Made by a program: the position numbers and the translations under genes | Shown here: positions 42,483 through 53,012 of the stretch, one piece after another | Layout: the number at the start of each line of letters is the position of its first letter | Numbering within the stretch: position 1 is the first letter of the stretch | Source: Ophioderma brevispina | Taxonomy: Eukaryota; Echinodermata; Ophiuroidea; Amphilepidida; Ophiodermatidae | Length of the DNA stretch: 64,000 nucleotides | Reading direction: 5' to 3' | NCBI GenBank assembly: GCA_023653785.1 | Contig: JAMKCH010056953.1 | Location: 1-64,000, forward strand | The notes under the pieces: model-generated | What the model was told of the DNA's origin: nothing | Databases searched by the model: none | The model's input: the letters and a program-made list of their open reading frames with translations, nothing else

Positions 42483-42991
42483 AGGTCTGTTCATACTTCA
42501 CTGCATTGCAGTGCAGTACTGCAATGCAGCCTACCAAAATCGTTACTTCAAATGCTTGCAGTATGCCCTCATTTACTGCAACACAGTGCAGCGAAGACTG
42601 CATCCTACTGCATTCCAATGCAGTATAATGCAGAGCATTGCAATGCAATACAATGTGGTGAAGAGCAGCACAACAAATTTCCTTGGCAACCAAAATTGCA
42701 CCTCTTCTACATGCCATTGCGTGTCATCATCTTTTTTCACTTTCTTCCTCTCTCCCCGTATTCATTTTTATTTTGCGGGAATTGCCCTTGATGTTAATAT
42801 GCGCGGGATTTGTGATGCAGTACTGCAACAAAGTTAAAAATAATTTTAACTGGTGAGGCATAGTTGACTGCAACGTACTGCAACCTGTGACCTGCAGTGA
42901 CCTGGGTTGACCTGCAGTAAATCGATTAGGAGTGCAGAGAAAGTGATGGAACATTGCAGTATTGCAGTGCAGTGGAAATATGAACAGACCT
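42483..42991. mobile_element. Harbinger-like MITE with TTA duplication
   Basis: The termini AGGTCTGTTCATA and its complement TATGAACAGACCT are flanked by TTA at 42,480-42,482 and 42,992-42,994. A 3-bp TWA duplication is typical of PIF/Harbinger. Both subterminal regions are packed with TGCAGT/ACTGCA motifs ('cactgcattgcagtgcagt'), probably transposase-binding repeats. It is 509 bp with no transposase. Confidence 0.9.
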
Positions 42992-43025
42992 TTAGTGGTC
43001 CTTCAAGCTTAGCCGGCAGCCCACA

Positions 43026-43380
43026 AAAAGTTTCATTTATTATGATAAAAGAATAACAAGACAACATTATCATTGGCTACACACTTTTGACAACTAATTT
43101 GGATCATTTATTTATTCCACTAACTACATCCTGTGCAAATTTGACATTGACATTGGACATTTGTATTCACTCTGCAACTCACACCCTTTTTCACAATTTT
43201 GGCCAATTGGGCACCCACATCAATTTTGAAATTACTGTATCTCGGTAATGACTGGCCCAAATCTGTTGATAGTGGCATCTGTGGAAAAGGGAATTGAACG
43301 AGCAGTCGATTATGCCATTGTTTTTTTTTAGGAGCAATATAAATTTTGATAACCTTTTGACATTTATTTTTACCTTGTGG
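43026..43380 (+). repeat. Interspersed repeat family B, copy 3 (diverged)
   Basis: Shares 'tttcatttattatga.aaaa', 'cacacttttgacaactaattt', 'ggatcattta' and 'catcctgtg.aaatt' with the copies at 23,761 and 40,059, then diverges. Confidence 0.7.
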
Positions 43381-43839
43381 ATCATGTGATCTTGAGATTT
43401 TGTCTAGGTTATAAGAAAATTATAGGTAATATAAAAAAAATTAAGTTTTGTTTTTTGCTCTGTCTTCTCAAAGTAGACCTATTTGTAATGTTCCCATTGA
43501 AACACTAAAATAAACTCCAACACTGAGTGATGCAATCGAATATTTAGCGAGCTAAGTTCAGCATTGGTTTACTTTACTGTGTGTTTCAATTGAGAAGATA
43601 ATGAAATATGCCGACTTGAGAAGAACTGGAAACCAACAAATATTATATTTGTTTGTATTTATTTTGTCATGGGATTCTATCATTATCTGAAAGATGCAAA
43701 ACCAGCATTCTAATGATACCTTCCCTTTGATCACTGAAATTTTACTTTGAAGATACAATGGGAAATTGTGTACATTTTCTGTATATTTTGCAAGACTTTT
43801 CAAATCTTTACCTTGAGCTTGGTCGAAAAGGTGCAGCCT
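43381..43839. other. Intergenic, nothing recognised
   Basis: AT-rich sequence with no coding, RNA or transposon signature I can support. Confidence 0.45.
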
Positions 43840-44225
43840 ATCGCATATATGATGAAAGAATTAAAGACACTATCAGTGATTTGAAAAATATTTGAAATTT
43901 GCAGGAATAGCTTCAAAGTGAAAGATAAGTCTGTACAATTCTCATAAGTTACCTTTTCCAGCTGTAGAATTGACAGAAAAGGAAGAAAACGGCAGTGTTC
44001 CAAGATACGATTCTCCATTCAATTACGTGTTGTAGTAAGTGTCCGAACGGACAGTAATGACTAAAATCTCCGATTCTGTCCTTATTAGGTTGCTTCTGGT
44101 CTTATCATTTGCAGGGTATGTTAGGCTACCTATACTTGTTACATACATGCAAAAATCTGATTTTTGATGATTTTTTCGATTTGCTGATTTAGCAAATCAC
44201 TGATAGTGTCTTTAAATGGATAGAA
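43840..44225. repeat. Interspersed repeat, inverted partner of 1,140-1,495
   Basis: Reverse-complement homology in the same block order as the first copy, from 'ctttaaagacactatcagtg' complement text to 'agcaaatcactgatagtgtc'. The ends of this copy are inverted repeats of one another ('aagacactatcagtgattt' / 'aaatcactgatagtgtcttt'), indicating a TIR-bounded element of about 385 bp. Confidence 0.75.
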
Positions 44226-44559
44226 CTGTTATACTTTTGAAGATATAATGGGAAAATGTGTAAATTCTATGTATATTTTGCAAGACCTTTTTAATCTTTA
44301 TCTAAAAATGACTTGACAAAAGTGCGGACACAATCACATACTTGACGAAAGAGTTAAATGTATAGATTGTTATTAAAATAAGGAGCAGTTCAGAACTGAA
44401 CCACTAGTCGCTCACAGTTCCTACAGTTATTTTCTGGCCGGAAACCATTTTGTTCAAACATAGAACATGGGGCAATCATTCATGGTTCTCTAATGATCTA
44501 ATCATTTTGATTCTTTTGTTTCATAGTCAGTACTTTCATAATGCGGACCACTTAGCAAT

Positions 44560-44830
44560 CTTTGTGTGTGTGGATGTGTGTGTGTGTCACTACATGTCCC
44601 TCTTACGATGATGATGGTAAAGGTATGTGCCAAGGTCATGTGAGTCAAGTTGAAAAATAGGCTCAAAAGGTTAAAATTGCCCTACTTGAAAAGGCAAGGG
44701 GGCATGTGCCAATGTCAAAGGCATGTGAGGTCAAGTTGTAAGATAGGCTGGGCAGCCCACAGCTTATATTCTTTGAAATAGTGAGCACGAAAGCCGAAAA
44801 CCGCAAAATTCTAGTTTTTCTTTTCGTGTC
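44560..44830 (+). repeat. GGTCAAAGGTCA-family fragment
   Basis: A TG run at about 44,560-44,588, then 'gtgccaaggtcatgtga', 'caagttgaaaaataggct', 'aatgtcaaaggcatgtgagg' and the family end 'gcgagcac.aaagccgaaaa'-like text. It is a decayed member of the satellite family. Confidence 0.75.
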
Positions 44831-45360
44831 CTGTGCTGGTAACCATGAAAAACCTTATCTTCATTTGGTTTGCTGCTTTTAATTTTATAGCCAATATTGA
44901 TTTGTTTTCTAAGGGAAGCACTATGGGCACAAATGACCTGGCTGTAACTGGATCAAAAAATCTGCTGAGCTCCAATAACAAAATTTGTGCCACTTTGTGG
45001 GAATTATTGTAAAAAATATTAATGTTATATATTTAAGCAGCTTATTTCCACAGACATTGTCAATAATATTTAAGTGACACATAAAGTTAGAAATATTGTA
45101 TGTTATTGTTTGTACATACAAAAGTTGCTCTGAAATTAAATGAGCTAATTATAGTGATTCACCCAATCTTGTCACCTCTAGTACTTCCAAAGGTATGGAC
45201 ATTAAATGAGGGGCATGTGCAGTGGGTGGAAATTAAATTCCACGCTAAATCTATGATACCTATAGTCCAATAGCAGAGGAAAAATAAATTCTAAGGCTTA
45301 ATGAAAACATTCAAGTCAACATACGTGCATTTATAGTTATAGTCAGTAGCCATGGTCCAA
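44831..45360. other. Intergenic, nothing recognised
   Basis: No supportable feature. Confidence 0.45.
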
Positions 45361-46569
45361 CTTACGGCATGACCGTAAAATTAAGTATGACACAATTTTT
45401 CTGCTGAAAATGATAGATAAGGGGGTGTTAGAATACGAATCTGCCGGTGCCACCCACAGGGCACATCCTGAGCATTTTGAAGAAATCCAAGATGGCGTCG
45501 CCATTAAATGATAATTATCTATTCAACCCTATACTATACCAACTATGGAGTTACTAGGATATATTATAGGACCCACTGAACAAATGCATGGCACCTTGTA
45601 ACATGAGTCATACCCAAAATTCACAAATGGAAGCCAAATCTAATAATTGTAAAAATTATACCATTATAACAGCAAAACCTGCGATAAAAAATAAACATGA
45701 AGCATAGAATGTTGTTAGACACAATAATATATTTCTGATACTTTTAAAGTTGAAACATGACGTCAATCAATATGGCAGCCAAACGTAAATCTTCAAAAAT
45801 ACCTTGCACAAATGTCTAAATATACCTTCAAGTAAATTATTGTGTCAATGAATCAATTAGAAATGTACCTATGCTCATAACCAAGATGATACAGGTTAAT
45901 CCGATATTAAAAATGGTCAAATATAAATTAGTGCAATATATGTGAAAAAAATGGACTTCCTATGTATTTTTGACAACTTTGCACCAATTAGATTTATTTC
46001 GAATTTGGCGGCATTAACAAACAAAATTGAAATGTATGTTGTACTTTGGTTGGAGCAAAGGTTACATTTTCTAATTCATTGACACAATTGATTTCGATTG
46101 AAGGCTGTACTTGTAATACTTATAAATTGTGGAAAGTATTTTTTTGAAGAAGTTTCCGTTTTGGCTGTCAGATGATTGACGTCATTTTATAATTTTTAAA
46201 GTACAAATACATTCAATGTGTCTAGCAACATACCTAAGTCCTTGCTCTCCTATTTTTATCGCAGGTATTGCTGTTATATGGGCATATTTTAAAATTATTG
46301 GATTTGGCTTCCATTTTGAATTTGAAGTATGACTTAATGTTACCAGAGCCATACCTGTTCATTAGATCCTATACTATATCCTAGTAACTCCATAGTTGAT
46401 AATATAGGGTTTGAATAGATAATTGATCATTTATGGCAACGCCATCTTGGACTTCTCAAAATGCTCAAGGATGCCCAGGTGCACCCGGCAGAGTCTTATC
46501 CTACAACCCTAATCTATCATTTTCATTGCAACAAAATTGTGTCCCTACTCACTTTATGGGCCATGAAGG
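45361..46569. mobile_element. 1.2-kb foldback element with arms of about 550-600 bp
   Basis: Left and right halves are reverse complements almost to the centre at about 45,965. Paired blocks include 'gatagataagggggtgtta', 'tccaagatggcgtcgccatt', 'tactaggatatattatagga', 'tgacgtcaatca' and 'gttagacacaata' with their complements at 46,500, 46,440, 46,370, 46,170 and 46,225. The arms differ by scattered substitutions and small indels. There is no open frame of note. It is a long-TIR foldback or MITE type. Confidence 0.9.
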
Positions 46570-47419
46570 TTCTTACCTGACTATACATTAACTCTCAAAC
46601 ATTTTGATTAATTTTAAATGAATTTTGATCACCCTTATTTTGGATACAAAGGAACACAAAAGTCTTAGCACTCTAGTAAAATTATGTCAACATTAAAGGC
46701 CGATTATCTTAGTTTGGTTCATGAAACAGGTAATTGGGCCACACATTTATTCTTTTTCTACCTCCTCTCCCACTGATCTTCCGCTTTCCAAAACTCTTCT
46801 GGGACACGATGGGTTGAAATCTACTCTGGAGAAATGATTAATAGTATGTAGTGTGGAGGTTATCTTGTTGGCAGTGGTACCAATCGACTCTAATATTACC
46901 TGGGTTCTGATTCTATTTTAAACACATTTGTGTAATCAACTACCATCTGGTAGCTATGCAAACATAATATGTATTCCACCATTACCAAATTTGTTGTCCC
47001 TGGAATTTCAAGTTTTGAAAATTATTTTACTTTTTAGCATTGTATATTTGTGACCCAGCATGAAGAAATGAGGCTTCTTTGCATCATTTTGTGAAGTGGT
47101 TTTATATTAAAGCAATAATTAAGAGGAAGTTGAAAATTGAAAATCGTTTTTTGTTTGACAAATTACACTGATACGTCAACTTTCATGACATGATATATTT
47201 TATCTAATTATTGATAACATGTTCTGAGCAGTTTTGGTGTAATTTTTGAGTGTGTAAAATTAGGTTGCTTCAACTTCAGCATGACCTACCTGAACTTCAT
47301 AAAAACATAACCTGTGGAAAAGGTAATTGACCTCTTGTAAATCTTGAAATATTATGAAATGGTACTTAAATCTCAATTCACCTCAAATAGCCTCATTTAC
47401 TACTGGTGCTGGGTTACAT
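46570..47419. other. Intergenic, nothing recognised
   Basis: No supportable gene or element. Confidence 0.45.
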
Positions 47420-47776
47420 TTAAAAGGTGCAGTTCGTGATTCCAGCACATTCTGTTTTATTTCATTGTCACTAGATATCCTTGAGAAAAAGCTTATTTCA
47501 CACTTTTTTAGCTGATCCCGACTTTGGCGGTTTTGTGGTTATAAGCAAATTCTCGTTTTCCACGGTCCCATAGGCCACTGTGGCTGTAATTTTATGTCCT
47601 TTTTCGGACAGAAAATAGGAAATTGCGAATTTCTTACGACAAACCGAATTTGCCGTAAGAATTTGGCACACATGATTAACTAATGTTAACGGTTCAGATA
47701 TATGAGAAATCGCAACTTTTTTGAGGTAAGTCGGGGGGGAGGGGGGGGCGATGCTGTGGATAACGAATCCCTTTAA
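47420..47776. mobile_element. TTAA-type MITE (GGGGCATTTCGTGATC family), copy 2
   Basis: Starts 'ttaaaaggtgcagttcgtga' and ends 'gataacgaatccctttaa', which are complementary termini with TTAA at both edges. The interior 'agctgatcccgactt', 'gtcggggggga' and 'gacagaaaatagg' is shared with 25,330 and 63,309. Confidence 0.82.
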
Positions 47777-47924
47777 ATTGGGGTATAGAGGCATGCCTGG
47801 AAAAAGTGGTAGAATTGGGGACTACATTCCCAGGAAATTTTCCTAATTTTAGGTAAATCTTTGTCTTAAATAAAGGAAATACAAAAGAATTTTGCACCTT
47901 GGAGTGAATTTTTTGTGGGCCCGC

Positions 47925-48370
47925 CATCTATAGCTGGCGGGCACTTTGCATTCTGTTTGTGGCCTTGTGTAATTTGTATGTGTGTATGTGTCACTAAAAT
48001 GTTTTTTTTTTTAAATTGACCTCAATTGAAAACTTGAAGTTCAGTTGGAACCAAACTTTTGTCAAAGTGCACCATGGGATCCCCTCATATCTTAATGAGG
48101 GCCAAGGTCATGTAGGTCAGTTGAAAAATAGGCTTAAAAATGTAAAATTGGGGGGGGGGGGGGGGGGGCCTTAATTGAAAAGTTGACGTTCAATTGTAAC
48201 CACTTGTGTTTTAGGTCCACCAAGGGATCCCTCATATGTTGGAATGAGGTCAAAGGTCATATAACCAAGGTCAAAGGTCATATGCAAGGTCAAAGGTCAT
48301 GGACGGCCCACATCTATAATTCTCTGAACTATAGCGAGCGCTAAAGCCGAGAACCGAAAATTCTAGTTCA
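47925..48370 (+). repeat. GGTCAAAGGTCA-family element with poly-G
   Basis: Bounded by 'tagctggcgggcactttgc' on the left and 'agcgctaaagccgagaac' on the right. It includes 'ttgaaaagttgacgttcaatt', 'gggatccctcatatgttg' and three GGTCAAAGGTCA motifs near 48,248-48,300. A run of 19 G at 48,150-48,168 replaces part of the unit 'aaattgacctcaatt'. Confidence 0.8.
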
Positions 48371-48669
48371 TTTTATTTTTGGGGGAAATTTTTGGCATTT
48401 TGTCCACCCCTGATAGAGGGTACGCAATTCCACTCTTTGCACAGTTTTTCCATTTGTGCAGAAAGATGCTCGAACTGGCATCAATATGAAAAATTCAAAC
48501 AACATATCGATCCCTGTTTGATTTCTCTAAAGAAAATCATTAACCATGAAGAGGTGAATGCCATTGTTATGCAACACCTCATTAATTCCAATGTCACTTT
48601 GAACTCTACCTGCAAAGAGTGAATAGGGTGGTAAATAGGAGCCTATGGTGAGGGCACAGCATCACATAG
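48371..48669. other. Intergenic, nothing recognised
   Basis: A short plus-strand open frame lies here, but no family is recognised and there is no splice support. Confidence 0.4.
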
Positions 48670-48860
48670 CATAAACAATACAGGCACCTTTATACAATGC
48701 TGCAACTGTTAGAATCAAACATGTGTTTTATTGTATCCTGGAAATTTAATATTGGAGACGGTGGACATCCACACACAATTCCAAGGATAACACTACAGGC
48801 ACAACTGTTTAGAATTATAACAGGTGTTTTATTTTACTCCTGGAATTTTTTCGGAGGACA
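48670..48860 (+). repeat. Tandem duplication of about 120 bp
   Basis: 'acaggcac', 'gttagaat', 'aacaggtgttttatt' and 'ctcctggaa.tttt' recur in order with a spacing of about 120 bp, giving two diverged units. Confidence 0.65.
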
Positions 48861-49346
48861 GGTAGAACCCTGATCAAATGTTGATATATATATATTATCA
48901 ATTGCATAGTCTTATTTGAAATTATTGTAACCCGACCCATCTGCCACACTTTTTTCCTGACACAACAATGAATTCGGAAACCCTTCACGGAATAAACCAT
49001 ACGGTTTCCAAATTCATAAATGTGTCCGATGGGTCAGGTTACGGAAACTCCCTATATTAGGGTAGGAATACTGGTAGGCAGTGGGCAAATTCTCCTGTTT
49101 GAGCGTATTCAAATGCTACCCAGTTTGAAGTACTGCTAACACAAATTTTGGCTTGTATAGCATTTCTTTACCATATGCTAATATATAAAAGCATCCATTT
49201 TGTGATAAAAAATTGTCCAAAAACTGCTACACAAATTTTCCAAGATTTGGCACCTCTGGGAGGCCACATTTTAACTTAATCTTGGACCACCTTCACTTGG
49301 GTTCAACCTATGCAAATATAACTGATATACTGACTCGAGTACAGTC
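48861..49346. other. Intergenic, nothing recognised
   Basis: No supportable feature. 'aataaaccatacggtttcc' near 48,992 is a coincidental hexamer without context. Confidence 0.4.
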
Positions 49347-49553
49347 CAGTGGCGGAACAGGCGGGGGGGCAGGGTTTGGGCCCCCCTCCTGACGACTTTG
49401 GGACCGGGAAAATTTGCAAAATCATGCTAAATCAGCCGTTTTTTTTAAGCCCTCTGACCGGGAAAAATTTTGCCCGTTTGACCGCCCCTGAGCGTAAAAT
49501 TTCCAAAACCTGGGAAATTTGCCCCCTCAGCGGTATGCCCGTTACGTCCACTG
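49347..49553. mobile_element. hAT-like MITE with 8-bp target duplication
   Basis: Starts CAGTGGCGGAACAGG and ends GTTACGTCCACTG. Identical 8-bp flanks GTACAGTC lie on each side (49,339-49,346 and 49,554-49,561). An 8-bp duplication and CAG..CTG termini are diagnostic of hAT. The interior has G and C runs and three 'gaccgggaaa' motifs. It supports the hAT assignment of the whole CAGTGGCG family here. Confidence 0.9.
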
Positions 49554-49561
49554 GTACAGTC

Positions 49562-50136
49562 CCACTGTTTCCTGAAAAGGTTAGAATTCATGGGTGTGAC
49601 TTGACTCGGAATACTATGCCTTTAAAAAGTTGAAAGTTTATACTAAAAAATCTTTTTGGCCCTGTGGAAAAACTTCAGAAGATATTTCACCTCAATGATT
49701 AAAAATATGTTTCCCTTATCATCAGCCGAAATATATTGGGATTATTTTTCCCCAAAATTTTTAGGGTAGAATTTTTACTCCAGGGTGGGATTACTTGAGT
49801 CAGATTGGTAAAAGAGCAAATCTTCACTACCACTTCAACTTTCCCACCATGGAAAATAATGGCAACGCTTCACATTCTGCATGAATTTATACTTTAAACT
49901 TCCCGTCTGAGATTGCTTTGAGATTGCTTTGAGATTGCTTAGATTGCTTTTGACACTTTTTGAGGGGATTGCAATCCAGGGCAAAATTGCCTTTTCATCA
50001 TTGGAAACTATTACCTTCTCTCGATAAGAACCACAAAACATTGAAACATTTAACCACTTTTCACAATCTCATCATGGTCACAGGTTTTTCCATGTTTATA
50101 TCCCCACGTAAACGACATGTTCTAGAGAACATTTTT
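49562..50136. other. Intergenic; short 'gagattgctt' repeat
   Basis: Contains four tandem 'tgagattgctt' units at about 49,909-49,950. Otherwise nothing recognised. Confidence 0.5.
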
Positions 50137-50489
50137 TTAAAGGGGGATGGCCCGAATTTTTAAGTAATGTACGGTTTGTTGCATCTTGATAAGAAAAAGG
50201 GCTTCCCCCAAAACCTCAGCTGTAAAAGTTTTGCACAGATAAGTTCATTGTTTTGATGTGAGGAAATTTGATTTTATAAGCCCCATGAGTACTGTGCAAA
50301 ATGAATATTGGTCAATAAAAATTGAGCACTTTTGGCGCATAAGCTTCAAACCCAAACAAACCTTTAGCCCTAAGTTTTCCCAGGGTAATGTGAAAATAGT
50401 AGCTTCTTCAGATACCAAATTGTATGACTGTTTCGGTAAAATCTGGGGTTCTGGGACAAGTTATTAGCAATCGGACATGCACCTTTAAT
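50137..50489. mobile_element. TTAA-type MITE (GGTCCATGGCCCGAT family), copy 2, inverted
   Basis: Starts 'ttaaagggggatggcccga' and ends 'tcggacatgcacctttaa'. The interior is the reverse complement of 36,213-36,570 ('cccagggtaatgtgaaaat' versus 'attt.ccctgtgaaatcttgg'). TTAA lies at both edges. Confidence 0.85.
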
Positions 50490-51201
50490 AGAGATAATTT
50501 TACTTACATGTTAACCATTTACACGGCAATCACGTAACAGAGTACATCTGTATATTATGTAGAGAATTTATTATTTTTTGAAGTGAAAAATTCTGAAAGG
50601 TTAATAGTTGTGTCCCAATTTAGATGTATAACTGAAAATTATGTATTACAATTCTTTCTCGAGTGAAATAAACTAGTCCACATGGACTTTTGTCACCTTA
50701 ATACTTGCACAAGTGTTTTGTGTGCCTCATTGATGAGTGATTTGTTCAGCAACGATGGAATGTTGTAGGAAACATTTTGGGCAAATCCAGAACAATTTGA
50801 TCAGATTCTGTACACAAGTCAGTTTTGGATGCACCGAAAATGCAAATTTTTAATAATGAATAATTTTGCATCTCTTGGCGAGATAGTTGCCTACAACATC
50901 CCAATGGTTAAATTAGAGCACCTCACAGGGGGGGGGGGGGATTCGCATTGACAGTGGTATCAGCCTTGTCTGAGCATTCCCATAAGCACCCTAGAACACA
51001 CTTTTTCGAAGCTGGAATTTTCACCCTTAAACAAGTATCAGTAGCATAGTAAGATTTCCAAAAGACTTGTTTTTTTTTTACCTTTAATGACTTGATATGG
51101 AAAATGCAAACGATTTTTTTAATTGGATCGATAGTGGGCCGATTTCAGTGGTTTTTATTTCGTTTTGAACACTTTTCCCGGGTGTTTCCATAACCGGACC
51201 A
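50490..51201. other. Intergenic, nothing recognised
   Basis: Contains a 12-base G run near 50,929-50,940. No gene seen. Confidence 0.45.
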
Positions 51202-51370
51202 GGGGCCCTGTTTTTCACACACGTAGAGATCCGATTGTAAGTTTGATTTACCAGCGTAACTCATCAAGCAGAACTTTTGAACTGTAATCAGTTCAAACTT
51301 TATGCTTGATCGAGTTTACCCTGGTAAATCAAGACTTACAATCATCGCAAGTCTTTGTGAAACAGGCCCC
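51202..51370. mobile_element. Palindromic MITE (GGGGCCTGTTTCACA family)
   Basis: A 169-bp foldback. It starts GGGGCCCTGTTTTTCACACA and ends TGTGAAACAGGCCCC. The inner arms pair 'gattgtaagt.ttgatttacc' with 'ggtaaatcaagacttacaatc', and 'gatcaagcagaac...gttcaaac' with its complement. The outer TIR has a 2-3 base insertion on the left. Confidence 0.85.
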
Positions 51371-52667
51371 AGTTTTATCCTTGACAATTTTCCTATATTA
51401 ATAGAAATCAGTTTCTTACGTGTGTTCTCACGTGGCTATAGCTAAAGGGTTATAACCTCTCCCATGTAAGTATGCAAATGGACCTAGGCAATAAAATCAA
51501 ATTTGGTTGTACATGAGACTCCCTAGTAATTCTCAATTATAATGGGGTTTATGCTTTTATTCCGTATAGGCCCGTTGATTGATTTCTTGACTGATTTCTT
51601 AGCCTTATACCCAAGAGTCTTAAGGTCAAACACATGGTACAGCATATTACTACCAAATTAAAAGCTAAGGCTATCTGATCGTATAACAAATTTTCGATGT
51701 TTCGGTTCCACATATGGAGGAGTTATGTCAAACTTGCAATGCGCCCAACGCCTCCCTAATTAAGCAGAAAATCGTTTTTTTGGTCCATACGTTGGGCAGG
51801 CCACGGAAAATGACGTCATTAGTTTAACACCAGCCCTAAGTAAATCCCGCAGAGCGATAGTCAATATGCAATGATATAGCGCGTTGCCTTTCTACATAGA
51901 AAATAACGATCAAGGTTTATAGCAACGCAATAGTATTTTGTCAAAAACAATTCCTGTATAATTTTTTTTTCAAATAGTAGGGTCAATTTGCTAAAAGTTC
52001 AAAGGTTTTCAGTACAAGGCAAAAAATAACAATGGCATGCGCGATGTTATTTCACACTGTAATTACACCAATTTGTTTTGTATTGCTATAACATTTAGTT
52101 AGTTGGCAAAATTTTGAGATCAATCGTCTTGAGTGAACATTTGAATTAAATCGTACATTCTAACAGAAAACCATTGGAACATAAGAACAATATTGGAAGA
52201 AATATTTACAAGTATCATTTTCGACCTACTACTGAAAGCTTTTGAAGTCAGTAATTCCCGATCCCTATCCCCTATTGGAAGCAGCGCCATCATTATACCG
52301 TCCCATTATGCAGGGTGTTATGCGTCAAATCAGACCGAATCTCATGCAGCAAAATAATAAACCGTCAATAGCCAATCTGAAGCAGTAGAAAAACATGATC
52401 TTACGTCCAAAAAAATGGAATTATTTCTATATAGTGTTTATGTTCAGATCACATACCGTTCGTTTTTACAGATCGTGATGCATGGAGTCGATTCCCACCT
52501 TTCCAGCCCGGGGAGATTTGTTTTGCTTTGTGCACGTTTGAATAAACTAAGTATCCCGATCCTAAGAGCTCCTAAAATTAACATTTTTTCGTCCTCTATA
52601 TATTTAATATTAATAGGAAATACCTAAATTGGTAAATTTCAATATTTTAACTAAGCGTTCTCGTATT
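51371..52667. other. Intergenic, nothing recognised
   Basis: No supportable gene. CpG dinucleotides become more frequent towards the right edge (52,250-53,050), next to the candidate exon. Confidence 0.4.
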
Positions 52668-52862
52668 TTATAGCTGCCGGTGCTTGGGCATCGTCCAACC
52701 TCCATGTTTGAGCTTCCCGAGGCATTGGCTGAAACATGTACGGGGCTCTCCTTCCCGGAAGATGGTTTGTTTGCGCCGGAGGGATGTTATCGCCGGACAA
52801 GTACCTTCTCCTTCATCGTTCTCATCCGTTGAATCCACAGATTCACAGCTTTCGCAGGCCAT
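52668..52862 (-). CDS. Candidate first exon of an unrecognised gene
   Basis: Minus-strand open frame of 64 codons beginning MACESCESVDSTDENDEGEG. It is acidic and serine-rich at the N-terminus, then polar/basic (SLRRKQTIFREGEP). It is preceded by about 150 bp of CpG-richer sequence with a perfect CRE at 53,005-53,012. That combination suits a promoter-proximal first exon running leftwards. The printed frame ends at TAG without a consensus donor; an alternative donor could be 'gag/gttggacg'. The other frame also stays open over the last 70 bases, so a small indel is possible. No homologue recognised. Confidence 0.35.
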   Translation of the reverse strand: MACESCESVDSTDENDEGEGTCPAITSLRRKQTIFREGEPRTCFSQCLGKLKHGGWTMPKHRQL

Positions 52863-53004
52863 TTCAACCTCAGAAAAAGTCTGATCTTCTCAATAAATGT
52901 GCTGGCCACATTTAATGAAAATAGCGGCGAACCTCTGTGCTCTGCATTCACAGCGGTTGCAGCGTGCCCCAGCTGATTTCGGCTGTCATCCGGTGTACCT
53001 CCTA

Positions 53005-53012
53005 TGACGTCA
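53005..53012. promoter_or_regulatory. Perfect CRE (TGACGTCA)
   Basis: Full palindromic cAMP-response element in a CpG-containing context ('cctatgacgtcacgcacaat'). It lies about 145 bp upstream of the candidate minus-strand start codon at 52,862. An 8-bp site can occur by chance, but its surroundings fit a promoter. Confidence 0.5.

Noticed and set aside
47498..47927. Minus-strand open frames across 47.5-47.9 kb
   Set aside because: They translate the TTAA-type MITE at 47,420-47,776 and its flank; no protein family.
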